Assembly (NCBI RefSeq): GCF_001519065.1
Contig: NZ_KQ954261.1
Coordinates: 100,240 to 164,239 of the forward strand
Source: Novosphingobium sp. FSW06-99
GTDB lineage: Bacteria; Pseudomonadota; Alphaproteobacteria; Sphingomonadales; Sphingomonadaceae
Length of the DNA: 64,000 nucleotides
Reading direction: 5' to 3'
Under the pieces are notes generated by a model. That model made no database searches. It had not been told where the DNA came from and worked only from the letters and a program-made list of their open reading frames with translations. Every line of letters starts with the position of its first letter. The first letter of the stretch is position 1. Below, one piece after another: positions 23,935 through 33,296 of this stretch. A program made the translations under genes and the position numbers.

Positions 23935-26420
23935 GGCAGCAAAGTCTCCGCATCGTTGCCCAGCCGGACTTCGCCGATGGTGAAATCGCTGGTGCCTTCG
24001 ACCGACAGGCGGAACGCTTCGCCCAGCCGGGATACATCGGCGCCATGCGCGGCCAGGCACTTGAGCGGCAGGCCATAGCGCACCCAGCGGTCGTTGGCGG
24101 GCAGCACCACCGGCACATTGGCGGTGCACGGCGTGCCGTTGCACGTGGCGCCCAGCGCGGCGTGCGCGGGCGCCGCCGCCACACGCACGGTCAGCAACAG
24201 CATGACATCGCCGTTGGCTTCGCGCGCCAGATCGAGCGGGGCGGGCGGCATCAGTGCGATCGTCGCCGCACCGTCATCCACCGCGAACCGCCGCGCGCCT
24301 TCCTGCACCGCGAAGTCGCGGGCGGTTACGTGCACGCGCCCGCCCAGCGCATCGACGGGCACCGTGGTCACCCGTGTCGATCCGCTGCCATCGGCGGCCT
24401 CGACCCGCAGCGACCAGCCGCTGGCGGGTTGCCCGTTGGCAAACCAGCGCCGCGCATCGCCGGTGGGGGCAACGCCCGGATCTTCGGACAGGGGTGTCCA
24501 GTCGCGCGTGCGGTCACGCCAGGTCAGGCCATAGCCGAACGGAAACAGCACGCCATCGGCGGCGCGCGCGGTGCGCGGCCAGGCGGTCGGCAATTTGCCG
24601 GTCATCGCAAAGCGCGGATGGCCCCCGGCATCGCCGACCAGCACATCGGCCAGCCCCTCGCCTTCGCTGCCGGGCAGCCAGGCGACCACAAAGGCATCGG
24701 CGGCATTGAGCGCGGGGTTGACGAACAGGGGCCGCCCGGTGAGCATCACCGCCACCACCGGAATATGCTGGGCACGCAGGCGCCGCATCGTTTCCCACGG
24801 CGCGGTCAGATCGGGCGTCAATTGCAACGATTTGAGATCGCCCTGGAATTCGGCGTAGGGCCGTTCGCCGAACACCACCACCGCGGCATCGGGGCGCTGG
24901 GTATAGTGCCCGTCTGGAGCCAGTTCGGCCTGCCCGCCAGCGGCCTCGACGGCGGATTTCAGCCCCTGCCACAGCGAGGTCGCGCCGGGAAAGTCGGCCC
25001 GGGTCAGCCCGGTGCCCTGCCAACTGATCGTCCAGCCTCCGGCGGCGCGGGCAATGTCGTCGGCCCCGTCGCCCGCCACCAGCAGGCGCGCCTTGCCATG
25101 CAGCGGCAGCACGCCATCGTTCTTGAGCAGGACCAGCGATTTGCGCACCGCCTCGCGCGCCACCGCGCGGTGGGCGGGCGATCCCAGCAACGCCCATTGC
25201 CCGGCTAGGGGCCGGGTCGAGGGGGCGCCTGCGTCAAACAGGCCCAGCCGCGCCTTGACCCGCAGGATGCGGGTGACCGCCTCGTCGATGCGCGCCATCG
25301 GAATCACCCCGCCGCGCACTTGCGCGATCAGGCTGGTGACCATGTCTTTCCAACTGTCGGGCGCCATCACCATGTCGACGCCGGCCAGCACCGTTTCAGG
25401 GCACGAGGCATTGGTGCAATGTTCGACCTGGCCATGCGCATTCCAGTCGGACACCACAAACCCGCCGAAGTTCATGCGGTCTTTCAGCACGCCGGTCAGC
25501 AGCGAGTGGTTGCCCGCCATCTTGACGCCCTGCCAGCTCGAAAAGCTGGCCATGATGGTGGCCACGCCGCCTTCGATCGCGGGGCCATAGGGCGCGCCGT
25601 GAATGTCGCGCAGCGCGGTTTCGGGGATTGCCGCATCGCCCTGGTCGACCCCGTTGGTGGTCGCGCCATCGCCGATGAAATGCTTGGTGGAGGCGATCAC
25701 TTTGCCCGAGGCGATGAGGTTGTGCCCATCGGGCGGGCCCTGCAACCCGCGCAGCATCGCCCCGACAAATTGCGATACCAGCGCCGGGTCCGACGAATAG
25801 CCTTCATAGGCGCGGCCCCAGCGGTAATCCTGCGGCACGGTCACCGTGGGCGCAAAGGTCCATTCGATCCCGGTGGCGCGGATTTCCTCGGCAGTGGCGG
25901 CGCCGATGCGTTCGATCAGCGCCGGATCGTGCGTCGCGCCCAGCCCGATATTGTGCGGAAACAGCGTTGCGCCGATGATGTTGGAATGGCCATGCACGGC
26001 ATCGGTGCCCCAGATCACCGGGATACCGACGCCACCTTGCGAACGGTCGGTCGAGGCAGCCCAATAGGCATCGGCCAGCTTAAGCCATTCGGGCGCCAGC
26101 GCCTTGTCGTTGTTGCCGGGGCCGCTGTTGCCGCCGTTGAGCACCGCGCCAAGGTGGTATCGGCGCAGATCCTCGGGCGTGGTGCTGTTGATATCGCCCT
26201 GGACCATCTGGCCGACCTTTTCCTCCAGAGTCATGCGCCGCAACAAGTCGGCGATGCGCGCTTCGGTCGCGGCGTCGGTGGTGGGCGGATAGTGGTATTG
26301 CGGCCAGATCGCCGGATGCGCGGTGCCCGGCGGATCGGCCAGCGCAGGTTGGGCCACGGACAGGCAAAGCAGCAGGCACGCGCGCGCGACAGCGCGGGAC
26401 GGGGTACGGACACACATCAT
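23919..26420 (-). CDS. GH3 exo-beta-glucosidase/glucan glucosidase
   Basis: 833 residues with signal peptide 1-28 (ends QPALA). GH3 N-domain: RMTLEEKVGQMVQ, GIPVIWGTDAVHGH (135-145), KHFIGDGATTNGVDQGD (246-262) and the nucleophile Asp in FVVSDWNAHG (D325). GH3 C-domain follows (AVREAVRKSLVLLKNDGVLPL), then a C-terminal beta-sandwich of the ExoP type. The length and motifs match exo-1,4/1,3-beta-glucosidases that release glucose from beta-glucan oligosaccharides. Start codon overlaps the halogenase stop by four bases (ATGA), proving tight coupling; the GH5 gene follows with a 16-nt overlap. Confidence 0.93.
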   Translation of the reverse strand: MMCVRTPSRAVARACLLLCLSVAQPALADPPGTAHPAIWPQYHYPPTTDAATEARIADLLRRMTLEEKVGQMVQGDINSTTPEDLRRYHLGAVLNGGNSGPGNNDKALAPEWLKLADAYWAASTDRSQGGVGIPVIWGTDAVHGHSNIIGATLFPHNIGLGATHDPALIERIGAATAEEIRATGIEWTFAPTVTVPQDYRWGRAYEGYSSDPALVSQFVGAMLRGLQGPPDGHNLIASGKVIASTKHFIGDGATTNGVDQGDAAIPETALRDIHGAPYGPAIEGGVATIMASFSSWQGVKMAGNHSLLTGVLKDRMNFGGFVVSDWNAHGQVEHCTNASCPETVLAGVDMVMAPDSWKDMVTSLIAQVRGGVIPMARIDEAVTRILRVKARLGLFDAGAPSTRPLAGQWALLGSPAHRAVAREAVRKSLVLLKNDGVLPLHGKARLLVAGDGADDIARAAGGWTISWQGTGLTRADFPGATSLWQGLKSAVEAAGGQAELAPDGHYTQRPDAAVVVFGERPYAEFQGDLKSLQLTPDLTAPWETMRRLRAQHIPVVAVMLTGRPLFVNPALNAADAFVVAWLPGSEGEGLADVLVGDAGGHPRFAMTGKLPTAWPRTARAADGVLFPFGYGLTWRDRTRDWTPLSEDPGVAPTGDARRWFANGQPASGWSLRVEAADGSGSTRVTTVPVDALGGRVHVTARDFAVQEGARRFAVDDGAATIALMPPAPLDLAREANGDVMLLLTVRVAAAPAHAALGATCNGTPCTANVPVVLPANDRWVRYGLPLKCLAAHGADVSRLGEAFRLSVEGTSDFTIGEVRLGNDAETLLPCPNP

Positions 26421-27952
26421 GCGACGATAGCAACTCTGGTCTGAGAAGGGGGAAACAGGTCGGCGTGGGAAACGGCCATACGCGCACCGGCCAACGCATC
26501 GCGCCCGATCTGGCCGAGCATCTGCGCCAGTCGGACGGGTTCGACGACGGCCAGCAACGGGTCGGTGCGGCGCGGGGTCAGGCCCATGCCGTCGAACACG
26601 TAGAACCAGCTTGGTTCGGTGAACAAGTCGCGCGGACGCGGCCGCACGATCCCGGCATCGGCATAGAGCGCGATCCGCGCGGCCAGGCTGTCGGGCAGGG
26701 GGGCAGCGGCCATATCACGCCAGAATGGGGTGTCGCGGCGCTGTGTGAGCGCATAGTGCAGGATCAGGAAATCGCGCACATGATCCATTTCCGCCGCCAG
26801 TTCGGCGTTGTAGCTGGCCGCCAGCGCGGGGTCGCAAGCGCGCCCCGGAAAGTGATCGAGCAAATTGAGCACGCCCGCGCAGGCGAGATGGATGCTAGTC
26901 GATTCAAGCGGTTCCAGAAAGCCCGAGGCAAGCCCGATCGCCACGCAATTGCCGACCCAGGCGCGCGCGCGGCGCCCCGGCACAAACCGCAACTGGCGCG
27001 GGGCGGGATTGCCGGGCACCGCCAGCGCGGCCAGCAATTCGTCGGCGGCGGCATCGTCGGCGCAATGGGTCGAGGCATAGACATAGCCATTGCCGGTGCG
27101 GTGCTGCAACGGGATCTGCCAGCGCCAGCCAGACCGCATTGCCGCCGACAGCGTATAGGGCGGCAGGCGTGATCCGCGATCGGTGGGCAGGGCCAGTGCG
27201 CGATCGCAGGGCAGATGCGCGCGCCAGTCGATATAAGGTTCGGCGAGTTCGCGATCGATCAGCACGCCGTGAAAACCGCTGGCATCGATGAACAAGTCGG
27301 CGGCGATGGCGCCCCCGTCGGCCAGGTGTACCGCGCCGATCATGCCACGCGCATCGCGAGTGGCGCCTGCCACGGTGCCCTCGATGCGGGTCACCCCCAG
27401 GCTTTGCGCATAGTGCGCGAAATAACGCGCGACCAGCACCGCATCGAGGTGGAGGGCGAACCGCGCGCCGGGCGGCACCGGGCCCTGCGGTGCAAAGCCC
27501 AGATCGCGTTCGGCCAGCGCCGCGCACAGGCTGAAATCGCTCACCCGCGCGGTTGCGCCCGCCGCGCGTGCGCGCAGCACCGCGTGGTGGAACGGTCGGC
27601 GTGCGACAGTGGTGCCGAACGTGCCGAACGGGTGCCAATAAGATGAACCGTCGCCGTTCCACCCGTCGAAACGGATGCCCAGTTTTTGCGTGGCGCCGGT
27701 ATGGTGGATGAAATCGGGCAGTTTGATGCCCAGGAACTGCAACAGATCGACAAACGGCGGGATGGTTGCCTCGCCCACGCCGATCACCCCGATCGCGGCG
27801 CTTTCGACCAGCGTGATGCGCGTGCGCGTGCCGGTCAGCGCGCGAGCCAGGATGGCCGCCGCCGTCCACCCGGCGGTGCCGCCGCCGACGATCAGGATCG
27901 AACGGATCGCGCCGTCCGGATCGTCGGTGGGGGTGGCATGCACGCGGGTCAT
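26417..27952 (-). CDS. Flavin-dependent (tryptophan-type) halogenase, PUL-linked
   Basis: 511 residues from ATG 27952. A longer frame to 28039 would run through a terminator-like hairpin. FAD-binding GGGTAGW at 23-29, VGEATIPP (59-66), candidate catalytic Lys K90 in GATQKLGIRF, the halogenase signature GWRWQIP (275-281) and FLEPLEST (345-352) with the conserved Glu-Ser pair. These match the family that uses FADH2, O2 and halide to make hypohalous acid and a lysine haloamine. A flavin reductase is not adjacent. The gene lies between a TBDR and a GH3 enzyme and shares ATGA with the latter, so it belongs to the polysaccharide-use operon. The natural substrate is unknown. Confidence 0.88.
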   Translation of the reverse strand: MTRVHATPTDDPDGAIRSILIVGGGTAGWTAAAILARALTGTRTRITLVESAAIGVIGVGEATIPPFVDLLQFLGIKLPDFIHHTGATQKLGIRFDGWNGDGSSYWHPFGTFGTTVARRPFHHAVLRARAAGATARVSDFSLCAALAERDLGFAPQGPVPPGARFALHLDAVLVARYFAHYAQSLGVTRIEGTVAGATRDARGMIGAVHLADGGAIAADLFIDASGFHGVLIDRELAEPYIDWRAHLPCDRALALPTDRGSRLPPYTLSAAMRSGWRWQIPLQHRTGNGYVYASTHCADDAAADELLAALAVPGNPAPRQLRFVPGRRARAWVGNCVAIGLASGFLEPLESTSIHLACAGVLNLLDHFPGRACDPALAASYNAELAAEMDHVRDFLILHYALTQRRDTPFWRDMAAAPLPDSLAARIALYADAGIVRPRPRDLFTEPSWFYVFDGMGLTPRRTDPLLAVVEPVRLAQMLGQIGRDALAGARMAVSHADLFPPSQTRVAIVA

Positions 27953-27976
27953 CGGATCAGGGCCCCTGAAAAAAGT

Positions 27977-28005
27977 GCGGCCGCCGCATGAGGAACGGCG
28001 GCCGC
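27977..28005 (-). terminator. Strong hairpin between TBDR and halogenase
   Basis: Perfect 10-bp arms GCGGCCGCCG (27977-27986) and CGGCGGCCGC (27996-28005), loop 9 nt. Read on the minus strand it starts 12 nt after the TBDR stop and is followed by CACTTTTTTC, a good intrinsic terminator. As no promoter is obvious before the halogenase, it likely attenuates instead of fully stopping transcription. Confidence 0.8.
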
Positions 28006-28016
28006 GAGGGAGGACG

Positions 28017-31000
28017 TCAGTATTTGAACTTGGCGCCAAAGAAGAACCGGTGACCCGAATTGAAATAGGTGAACGGTTCGTTGGGCCATTGCAGATAAGT
28101 ATGCTGGGCCGTCTTGGTCAGGTTCTGTGCCGAGAACACCAGTCCGAAATTGCGGTTCACGTCATAGCCGATCTGCCCGTCGAGCTGACCATAGGGGGCC
28201 GAAAAGACCTCATAAGTCTGCGAAACGCCGATCTGGTTGTTGAATGCGAACGTCGCACCCGCGGCTGAATCGTTGATCGACTTGTCGCGCCACGAATAGG
28301 ACAGGCGGGCCGAGAAGCCGTGCGATTCATAAAAACCGTTGAGTGTGAAGGCGTTCTTGGCAACCCCCGGGATCGGGGCATTTGTGGTGAACGACGTTGG
28401 CAGGCTGGCGCTCGATTCCGACCGGGTATAGTTTCCGGCCAGGCCAAAGCCCTGCAGGATGCCGTCGCGGGCCTGCCATTGGGCGCTCAGTTCAAGGCCG
28501 TAGATATAACCCGATCCGGCGTTTTCCGGCTTGGTCACATCGGCCACGGTGCCACCGAAATCGTCGTTGACCAATGTCGGGACATTGAGCGTTTCGACGA
28601 AATTGAGCACTTTCTTGTAAAACGCCGCGACGCTGATCATCGAACCGGGCGCAAAGTAGTTTTCGTAGTCGGCGACCCCCTGCCACGCGCGATAGGGATC
28701 GAGTTGGGTGTTGCCCGACGACCCGCCGGCAAAGGCAAACCCGTCGGCGACGCCGGTGTTGACATTTGTCCGCGAGCCGACCTGGCGCGTGAAGTTGAAA
28801 GTATTGCCCAGACCCAGCGAGAACAGATCCTGCGGCGACATCACCTTGGCCGCGCCCAGACGGATGATCTGGTGATCGCCAAGCTTGTATTCAAAGTTCA
28901 GCGACGGCAGCACGTCGTTGTACTGGCGGTCGGTGGTCACCGGAACGTTGTTGTTGTTCACCCCGTTCCACGACGCCGTGCCATAGAAGGTCGGCACGGG
29001 TGCGGTCTGGGCATTGTTGATATCGAGCCAGGTCGAAACGAACCGCACACCGACGTTGAGGTGATAGGCCGACGACTTTTCGCCAATGTCGGTCATCAGA
29101 TAGGCCGCGGTGGTCTTGCTGTTGACTTCGAACGAGCTGAGCGTGTCTTCAAAGAACTTTTCGGTGGTGTTGGTGCCGCCACCGCCGCCCGACCACACGG
29201 TTTCGAGGTAAGTCGATGGGTTGGTCATGCCCCCGGTATAGGGGTTTTTCACCGTGATCGAGCCGGCCCCGAAATTGTTGACGTTCATCGCCAGATTGGG
29301 ATTCGACAGCGCGGTCGAATAGGGCAGCCCGGCATAGCCCGGATCGAGGTAATAGACATAGTTGCCGCCGCCGGTGGCAATGCTGGTGTTGATCGGCGAC
29401 CCGTCGGGCGAGGTGATCAGGTAACGGCCAAAGATCTGTTGCACGTCGCGGCCAGCGCCGCGCGCACCGGCCTCGATGGTGATGCCCGGCCGGACATCCC
29501 AGGCTGCGTCGAAGTGCACGTCCCATGCCGACTGGTCGGTCTTGTTGGCCCAGGCCCAGTTGGATTTGAACAGGGTATAGTTGGGATTGTTGAGCACGTT
29601 CGAATTGTACGACACCGACGGCAGGCCCGAAGTACCACCGTTGGCCCAGTTGAACGAATAACCCGGCGTGCCCCCGGTCGCGCACGTGGAAGCGCCGGTG
29701 TTGCACCCCGGAGCCGACGTGGTCGGCAGCCCGGTTGCATAGCTGTTGTACTGACCGTGTTCGACGTCGGCCTGGTCTGCCTCCAGATCGGAGGCTGCCT
29801 TGGAATAGGCGCCGCCAAAGTTGAGCCGCAGACCTTCCTTGTTGTCGAATTTCAGCTTGGCCTGGTAGTTGTCGGCATGCGCAGTGGTGTTCTGGTACAG
29901 CGTCGCGGTTTCCGCACCGTTGGCGTAGAACGAGCCCGACTGGACAACCCCGTTGCTGTCGATCGATGACGGGCTGCCTGCCAGCAGCGCGGGCAACGCG
30001 GTGCCCGGTGACGACGGCGTTCCCGCGGACGCACCCTGGCCGTTGAACCAGACTTTGTCCGAATACTGGATGTCGGTGTCATCTTCGTGGCTGTGGAACC
30101 ACACAAAGCTGAGCGACAGGTCATCGCTCAATTTTGCATTGAAGCCCGCCGAGGCGCCGAAGATCTTGCGATCATCGTTGTCGTTGGTGAAATAGGCAAG
30201 CTGCGGGATGAGGTAGTTCTTTGATCCCGGCGCAAAGCTCGCGGCGGTCAGCCCGCCGCCGTTGGGACCGAATTGCGGCGTGGTGACATAGTCGGTGATC
30301 AGCCACTGGTTGCGGTTGGCGTCCTGGAACGTGTCGGTCAGGGTCTTCTCGTGGTCGTATGACACGGCCGCGAACGCCGCGAAATTGTCGCTGACTTTGT
30401 ACGACACGAACAGAGTGCCGTCGGGCGTTACCTTCTTGGCGCCCGAGGACACCGTGCCGCGCAAGTTGCCCGCGATGGTCAGGCCCTGCTTTTGCGCCAG
30501 CGGGTCGATGCCCTTGAGGTTGATGGTACCGCCGATGCCGCCTTCGACGGTCGAAGCCTGCGGGTTCTTGTAGACGTCGATGCCGCCGATTTCCTCGCTC
30601 GGCACGCCTTCGAGCGAGGCATACTGGCTGTTGGCGCCAGCGCCGCCGCCCGATGCTTCGCCCGAGACGTAGAATTCGCGACCGGTCAGGAACACTTCGC
30701 CATTGAGCAGCGTGGCGTTCTGGCGCAAGCCGTCGATCAGCACCGATGTGCCCTGGCCATTGGAACGGTCGATCTGCACGCCGGGCAGGCGCTGCAGCGA
30801 TTCAGCCACGTTCTGGTCGGGGAACTTGCCGATATCTTCAGGCGCGATCGATTCCAGCAGCAGATCGGAATTGCGCTTGGTGTTGATCGCGCTGCGCAAG
30901 CTGGCGCGATAGCCGCTGACGATGATCGCGTTGGTGACATCTTCGGCGGGTTTGGTGGCGGGCGCTGCGCTGGCAGGTGCCGTGCCGGTAGCCGCGGGCG

Positions 31001-31112
31001 CCGGTTGCGCGGCCGACTGGGCCAGCAGCGGATTGCCGGCGAGACCGGCGACAATCATTGCGGACGCAGAAGCAGAGCGCGCAAAGACGCGCGCCAGATA
31101 TTGGCGTTTCAT
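28017..31112 (-). CDS. TonB-dependent receptor, carbohydrate-locus type
   Basis: 1,031 residues from ATG 31112, which has a strong AGGAGGGG ribosome-binding site. Signal peptide about 1-32 (ends PLLAQS), Ala/Pro-rich linker, then AIIVSGYRASLRSAINTKRNSDLLLESIAPEDIGKFPDQNVAESLQRLPGVQIDR, the plug motif characteristic of the sphingomonad/caulobacter TBDR class found in sugar loci, and a long barrel ending FFFGAKFKY. No STN domain, so no direct ECF/FecR signalling. It is the first gene of the minus-strand operon with halogenase, GH3 and GH5. It would import oligosaccharides produced from beta-glucan or mannan; ligand inferred from neighbours. Confidence 0.92.
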   Translation of the reverse strand: MKRQYLARVFARSASASAMIVAGLAGNPLLAQSAAQPAPAATGTAPASAAPATKPAEDVTNAIIVSGYRASLRSAINTKRNSDLLLESIAPEDIGKFPDQNVAESLQRLPGVQIDRSNGQGTSVLIDGLRQNATLLNGEVFLTGREFYVSGEASGGGAGANSQYASLEGVPSEEIGGIDVYKNPQASTVEGGIGGTINLKGIDPLAQKQGLTIAGNLRGTVSSGAKKVTPDGTLFVSYKVSDNFAAFAAVSYDHEKTLTDTFQDANRNQWLITDYVTTPQFGPNGGGLTAASFAPGSKNYLIPQLAYFTNDNDDRKIFGASAGFNAKLSDDLSLSFVWFHSHEDDTDIQYSDKVWFNGQGASAGTPSSPGTALPALLAGSPSSIDSNGVVQSGSFYANGAETATLYQNTTAHADNYQAKLKFDNKEGLRLNFGGAYSKAASDLEADQADVEHGQYNSYATGLPTTSAPGCNTGASTCATGGTPGYSFNWANGGTSGLPSVSYNSNVLNNPNYTLFKSNWAWANKTDQSAWDVHFDAAWDVRPGITIEAGARGAGRDVQQIFGRYLITSPDGSPINTSIATGGGNYVYYLDPGYAGLPYSTALSNPNLAMNVNNFGAGSITVKNPYTGGMTNPSTYLETVWSGGGGGTNTTEKFFEDTLSSFEVNSKTTAAYLMTDIGEKSSAYHLNVGVRFVSTWLDINNAQTAPVPTFYGTASWNGVNNNNVPVTTDRQYNDVLPSLNFEYKLGDHQIIRLGAAKVMSPQDLFSLGLGNTFNFTRQVGSRTNVNTGVADGFAFAGGSSGNTQLDPYRAWQGVADYENYFAPGSMISVAAFYKKVLNFVETLNVPTLVNDDFGGTVADVTKPENAGSGYIYGLELSAQWQARDGILQGFGLAGNYTRSESSASLPTSFTTNAPIPGVAKNAFTLNGFYESHGFSARLSYSWRDKSINDSAAGATFAFNNQIGVSQTYEVFSAPYGQLDGQIGYDVNRNFGLVFSAQNLTKTAQHTYLQWPNEPFTYFNSGHRFFFGAKFKY

Positions 31113-31423
31113 GAGATTCCCCTCCTGTTCGGACTGCGCCTTGTTGTTGGGTCCGATTCGCACAGAAATTCGCGACCGAAAGCGCAGCCTTCGCGCTCTG
31201 GATATGTCTGTCTGACATCGATGTCAATCGTTAATCGGACAGAGCTTCGCGGGGCGCGCCGCGATGCCCTGACGTGCGACAATGAGGCAGATGGAGCCGG
31301 TTTTCCGCGATTTCCAAGGCACTTTTGGCATGACACGGTATGACCCGTGGGATAAGCAACCGCCACGGCCTTTCAGGCGGATGGGCCCCGTTTTATGCAA
31401 TTTCCGGGAAAGAATTTACCTGC
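31113..31423. other. Divergent control region between TBDR operon and mannose genes
   Basis: 311 nt with no credible gene. It contains the operator palindrome at 31213-31226, the TBDR ribosome-binding site at about 31117-31125 and, near the right end, the weak GGGAAAG before the GTG start at 31424. One regulator could act on both directions from here. Confidence 0.5.
31213..31226. promoter_or_regulatory. Perfect 14-bp palindrome, probable LacI-family operator
   Basis: TGACATCGATGTCA is perfectly self-complementary with a central CG, the form preferred by LacI-family regulators of sugar operons. It lies 100 nt upstream of the TBDR start and about 200 nt upstream of the guanylyltransferase. 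The LacI regulator at 21517 is the natural candidate, as it borders the other end of the same operon. Confidence 0.6.
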
Positions 31424-32464
31424 GTGACACAGATTGTACCTGTCATCTTGTGTGGGGGCAGCGGCACCCGGCTCTGGCCGCGTTCGCGCAAGGCCATGCC
31501 CAAGCCGTTTCTGCCGCTGATGGGCGAAACCACGCTGTTTGCGGCAACGGTGCTGCGCTGCAGCCCCAATGCGGGGTTTGCAGATCCGGTGGTGGTGGCG
31601 GGTTCCGCACACGTGCTGCTGGTCGAAAGCCAGTTGCCCGATGCGCAACGCGGCAGCATCATTGTCGAGCCCGAGGGCAGGAACACCGCCGCCGCGATCG
31701 CATTGGCCGCGGTGCGTCTGCCGGCCGAGGCGATCATGCTGGTGTGCCCCAGCGACCATCACATTGGTGACTGGGCTGCGTTCCAGGCCGCGGCCCATGA
31801 GGCGGCGGCGCTGGCCGCAGACGACTGGCTGGTGTCATTCGGCATCGCGCCCACTTCGCCCGAAACGGGCTTTGGCTATCTCAAGCGGGGCGAGGCGATC
31901 GCCGGTTCATCGGGCTATCGGGTCGAACGCTTTGTCGAAAAACCCGATCTGGACCGCGCCAGGGCGTTTCTGGCCGATGGCGGCTATTCGTGGAATGGCG
32001 GCATCTTTGCCTTTCGCGCCGGGGCATTCCTGGCCGAGCTGACGCAGCATCGCCCCGATATTGCCGAAGCCGTGCGCGCGGCGGTGGCTGCCGGGCACGA
32101 AGAGGGCGACAGGTTTTACCCCGACGCGGCAATCTTTGCCACGATCCGCGGCGATTCGGTCGATTATGCGGTGATGGAAAAGACCAATCGCGCAGCGATG
32201 GTGCCGGTGTCGATGGATTGGTCTGATATCGGCAACTGGCAGGCGCTGCACGATGCCTTGCCCCGCGATGATCTGGGCAATGCGGTGCGCGGTCCCGCCG
32301 AACTGAAGAATTGCCGCAATGTGATGGTCGAAAGCGATGGTCCACGCGTGTCGGTGGTCGGGGTAGAAAACCTGATCATCGTGGTCGATGGCAACGAAGT
32401 GATGATCACCACGCCGGGCGGCGCGCAACTGGTGGGCAAGTTGCAGGGGGCGGTCAACCAGTGA
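31424..32464 (+). CDS. Mannose-1-phosphate guanylyltransferase
   Basis: 346 residues from GTG 31424, the normal size of the stand-alone enzyme; an ATG at 31340 would add 28 unconserved residues. The nucleotidyltransferase signature VILCGGSGTRLWPRSRKAMPKPFLPL is at 8-33, with EPEGRNTAAAIALAA, the VCPSDHHIGD loop, FVEKPDLDRA and SMDWSDIGNW further on. It makes GDP-mannose from mannose-1-phosphate and GTP for exopolysaccharide or glycoconjugate synthesis. The usual C-terminal isomerase domain is absent and is instead supplied by the next gene, which overlaps by four bases (GTGA). Confidence 0.92.
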   Translation: MTQIVPVILCGGSGTRLWPRSRKAMPKPFLPLMGETTLFAATVLRCSPNAGFADPVVVAGSAHVLLVESQLPDAQRGSIIVEPEGRNTAAAIALAAVRLPAEAIMLVCPSDHHIGDWAAFQAAAHEAAALAADDWLVSFGIAPTSPETGFGYLKRGEAIAGSSGYRVERFVEKPDLDRARAFLADGGYSWNGGIFAFRAGAFLAELTQHRPDIAEAVRAAVAAGHEEGDRFYPDAAIFATIRGDSVDYAVMEKTNRAAMVPVSMDWSDIGNWQALHDALPRDDLGNAVRGPAELKNCRNVMVESDGPRVSVVGVENLIIVVDGNEVMITTPGGAQLVGKLQGAVNQ

Positions 32465-33267
32465 CCGGCCTGCCCGTCAAACTGGTCGACAAGCCGTGGG
32501 GCATGGATGTGCTGCCCGCACCGTTCGCCCCCGCGCCGGGGCACCGGGTCGGTGAAATCTGGTTCGAGCCGCCGCCCGAAGTTCCCTCGATCCTGATCAA
32601 GTACATCTTCACCAGTGAAAAGCTGTCGGTGCAGGTCCACCCCAACGATGCGCAGGCGCTGGCGGCGGGTGGCAAGACCACCGGCAAGGACGAATGCTGG
32701 CTGGTGATCCATGCCGAACCGGGCGCCACGCTCGGCGTGGGCTTCAACCAGCCGATCGATCACGACGCCATGCGTGCCGCCGCGCTCGATGGCAGCATCG
32801 AGCACTTGTTGACCTGGTATCCGGTGCGGCCGGGCGATTTCTTCTATATTCCGGCTGGCACGGTGCATGCCATCGGCGCCGGGGTGGGGGTGATCGAGAT
32901 TCAGCAGAACGCCGACATCACCTATCGGCTGTACGATTATGGGCGTCCGCGCGAATTGCATCTTCATGACGGGATCGCGGTCGCGCGGGGTGAACCCTAT
33001 GCCCCTGCGCTGCATCGCCATATCCCCGACGCCGGCACGGTCGAACTGGCCGACGGGCGCTATTTTCAGGCCCATCGCATCGATGGCGTGCCCGATGCGG
33101 CGCTATGCGCGGCCTACCGGTGCCCGGTGCTGCTGCTTCCGCGCGAGGGCACCTTGCGGATTGGCGAAACGGTCATACATCCGGGTGAATGTGCCACGAG
33201 CGAAAGTCTTGACGCGGCGGTGTTTGACGAGGGCGGACAAGCCATCGTCGTTCGTGCCAAGCTCTGA
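32461..33267 (+). CDS. manA: Mannose-6-phosphate isomerase, class I
   Basis: 268 residues from GTG 32461, overlapping the preceding stop (GTGA). A cupin metalloenzyme: zinc ligands are visible as Q58 and H60 in SVQVHPND, E78 in GKDECW and H136 in PAGTVHAIG. It interconverts fructose-6-phosphate and mannose-6-phosphate, feeding GDP-mannose synthesis or letting mannose from the GH5/GH3 route enter glycolysis. Short class-I form without the extra domain of enterobacterial ManA. A phosphomannomutase is not encoded nearby. Confidence 0.92.
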   Translation: MTGLPVKLVDKPWGMDVLPAPFAPAPGHRVGEIWFEPPPEVPSILIKYIFTSEKLSVQVHPNDAQALAAGGKTTGKDECWLVIHAEPGATLGVGFNQPIDHDAMRAAALDGSIEHLLTWYPVRPGDFFYIPAGTVHAIGAGVGVIEIQQNADITYRLYDYGRPRELHLHDGIAVARGEPYAPALHRHIPDAGTVELADGRYFQAHRIDGVPDAALCAAYRCPVLLLPREGTLRIGETVIHPGECATSESLDAAVFDEGGQAIVVRAKL

Positions 33268-33296
33268 CCGGCGCTGTCGCAAAAGGATGAAATGCC

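Noticed and set aside
27953..28039. Longer N-terminus for the first halogenase
   Set aside because: It would be encoded across the terminator hairpin at 27977-28005 and adds residues unlike any halogenase.
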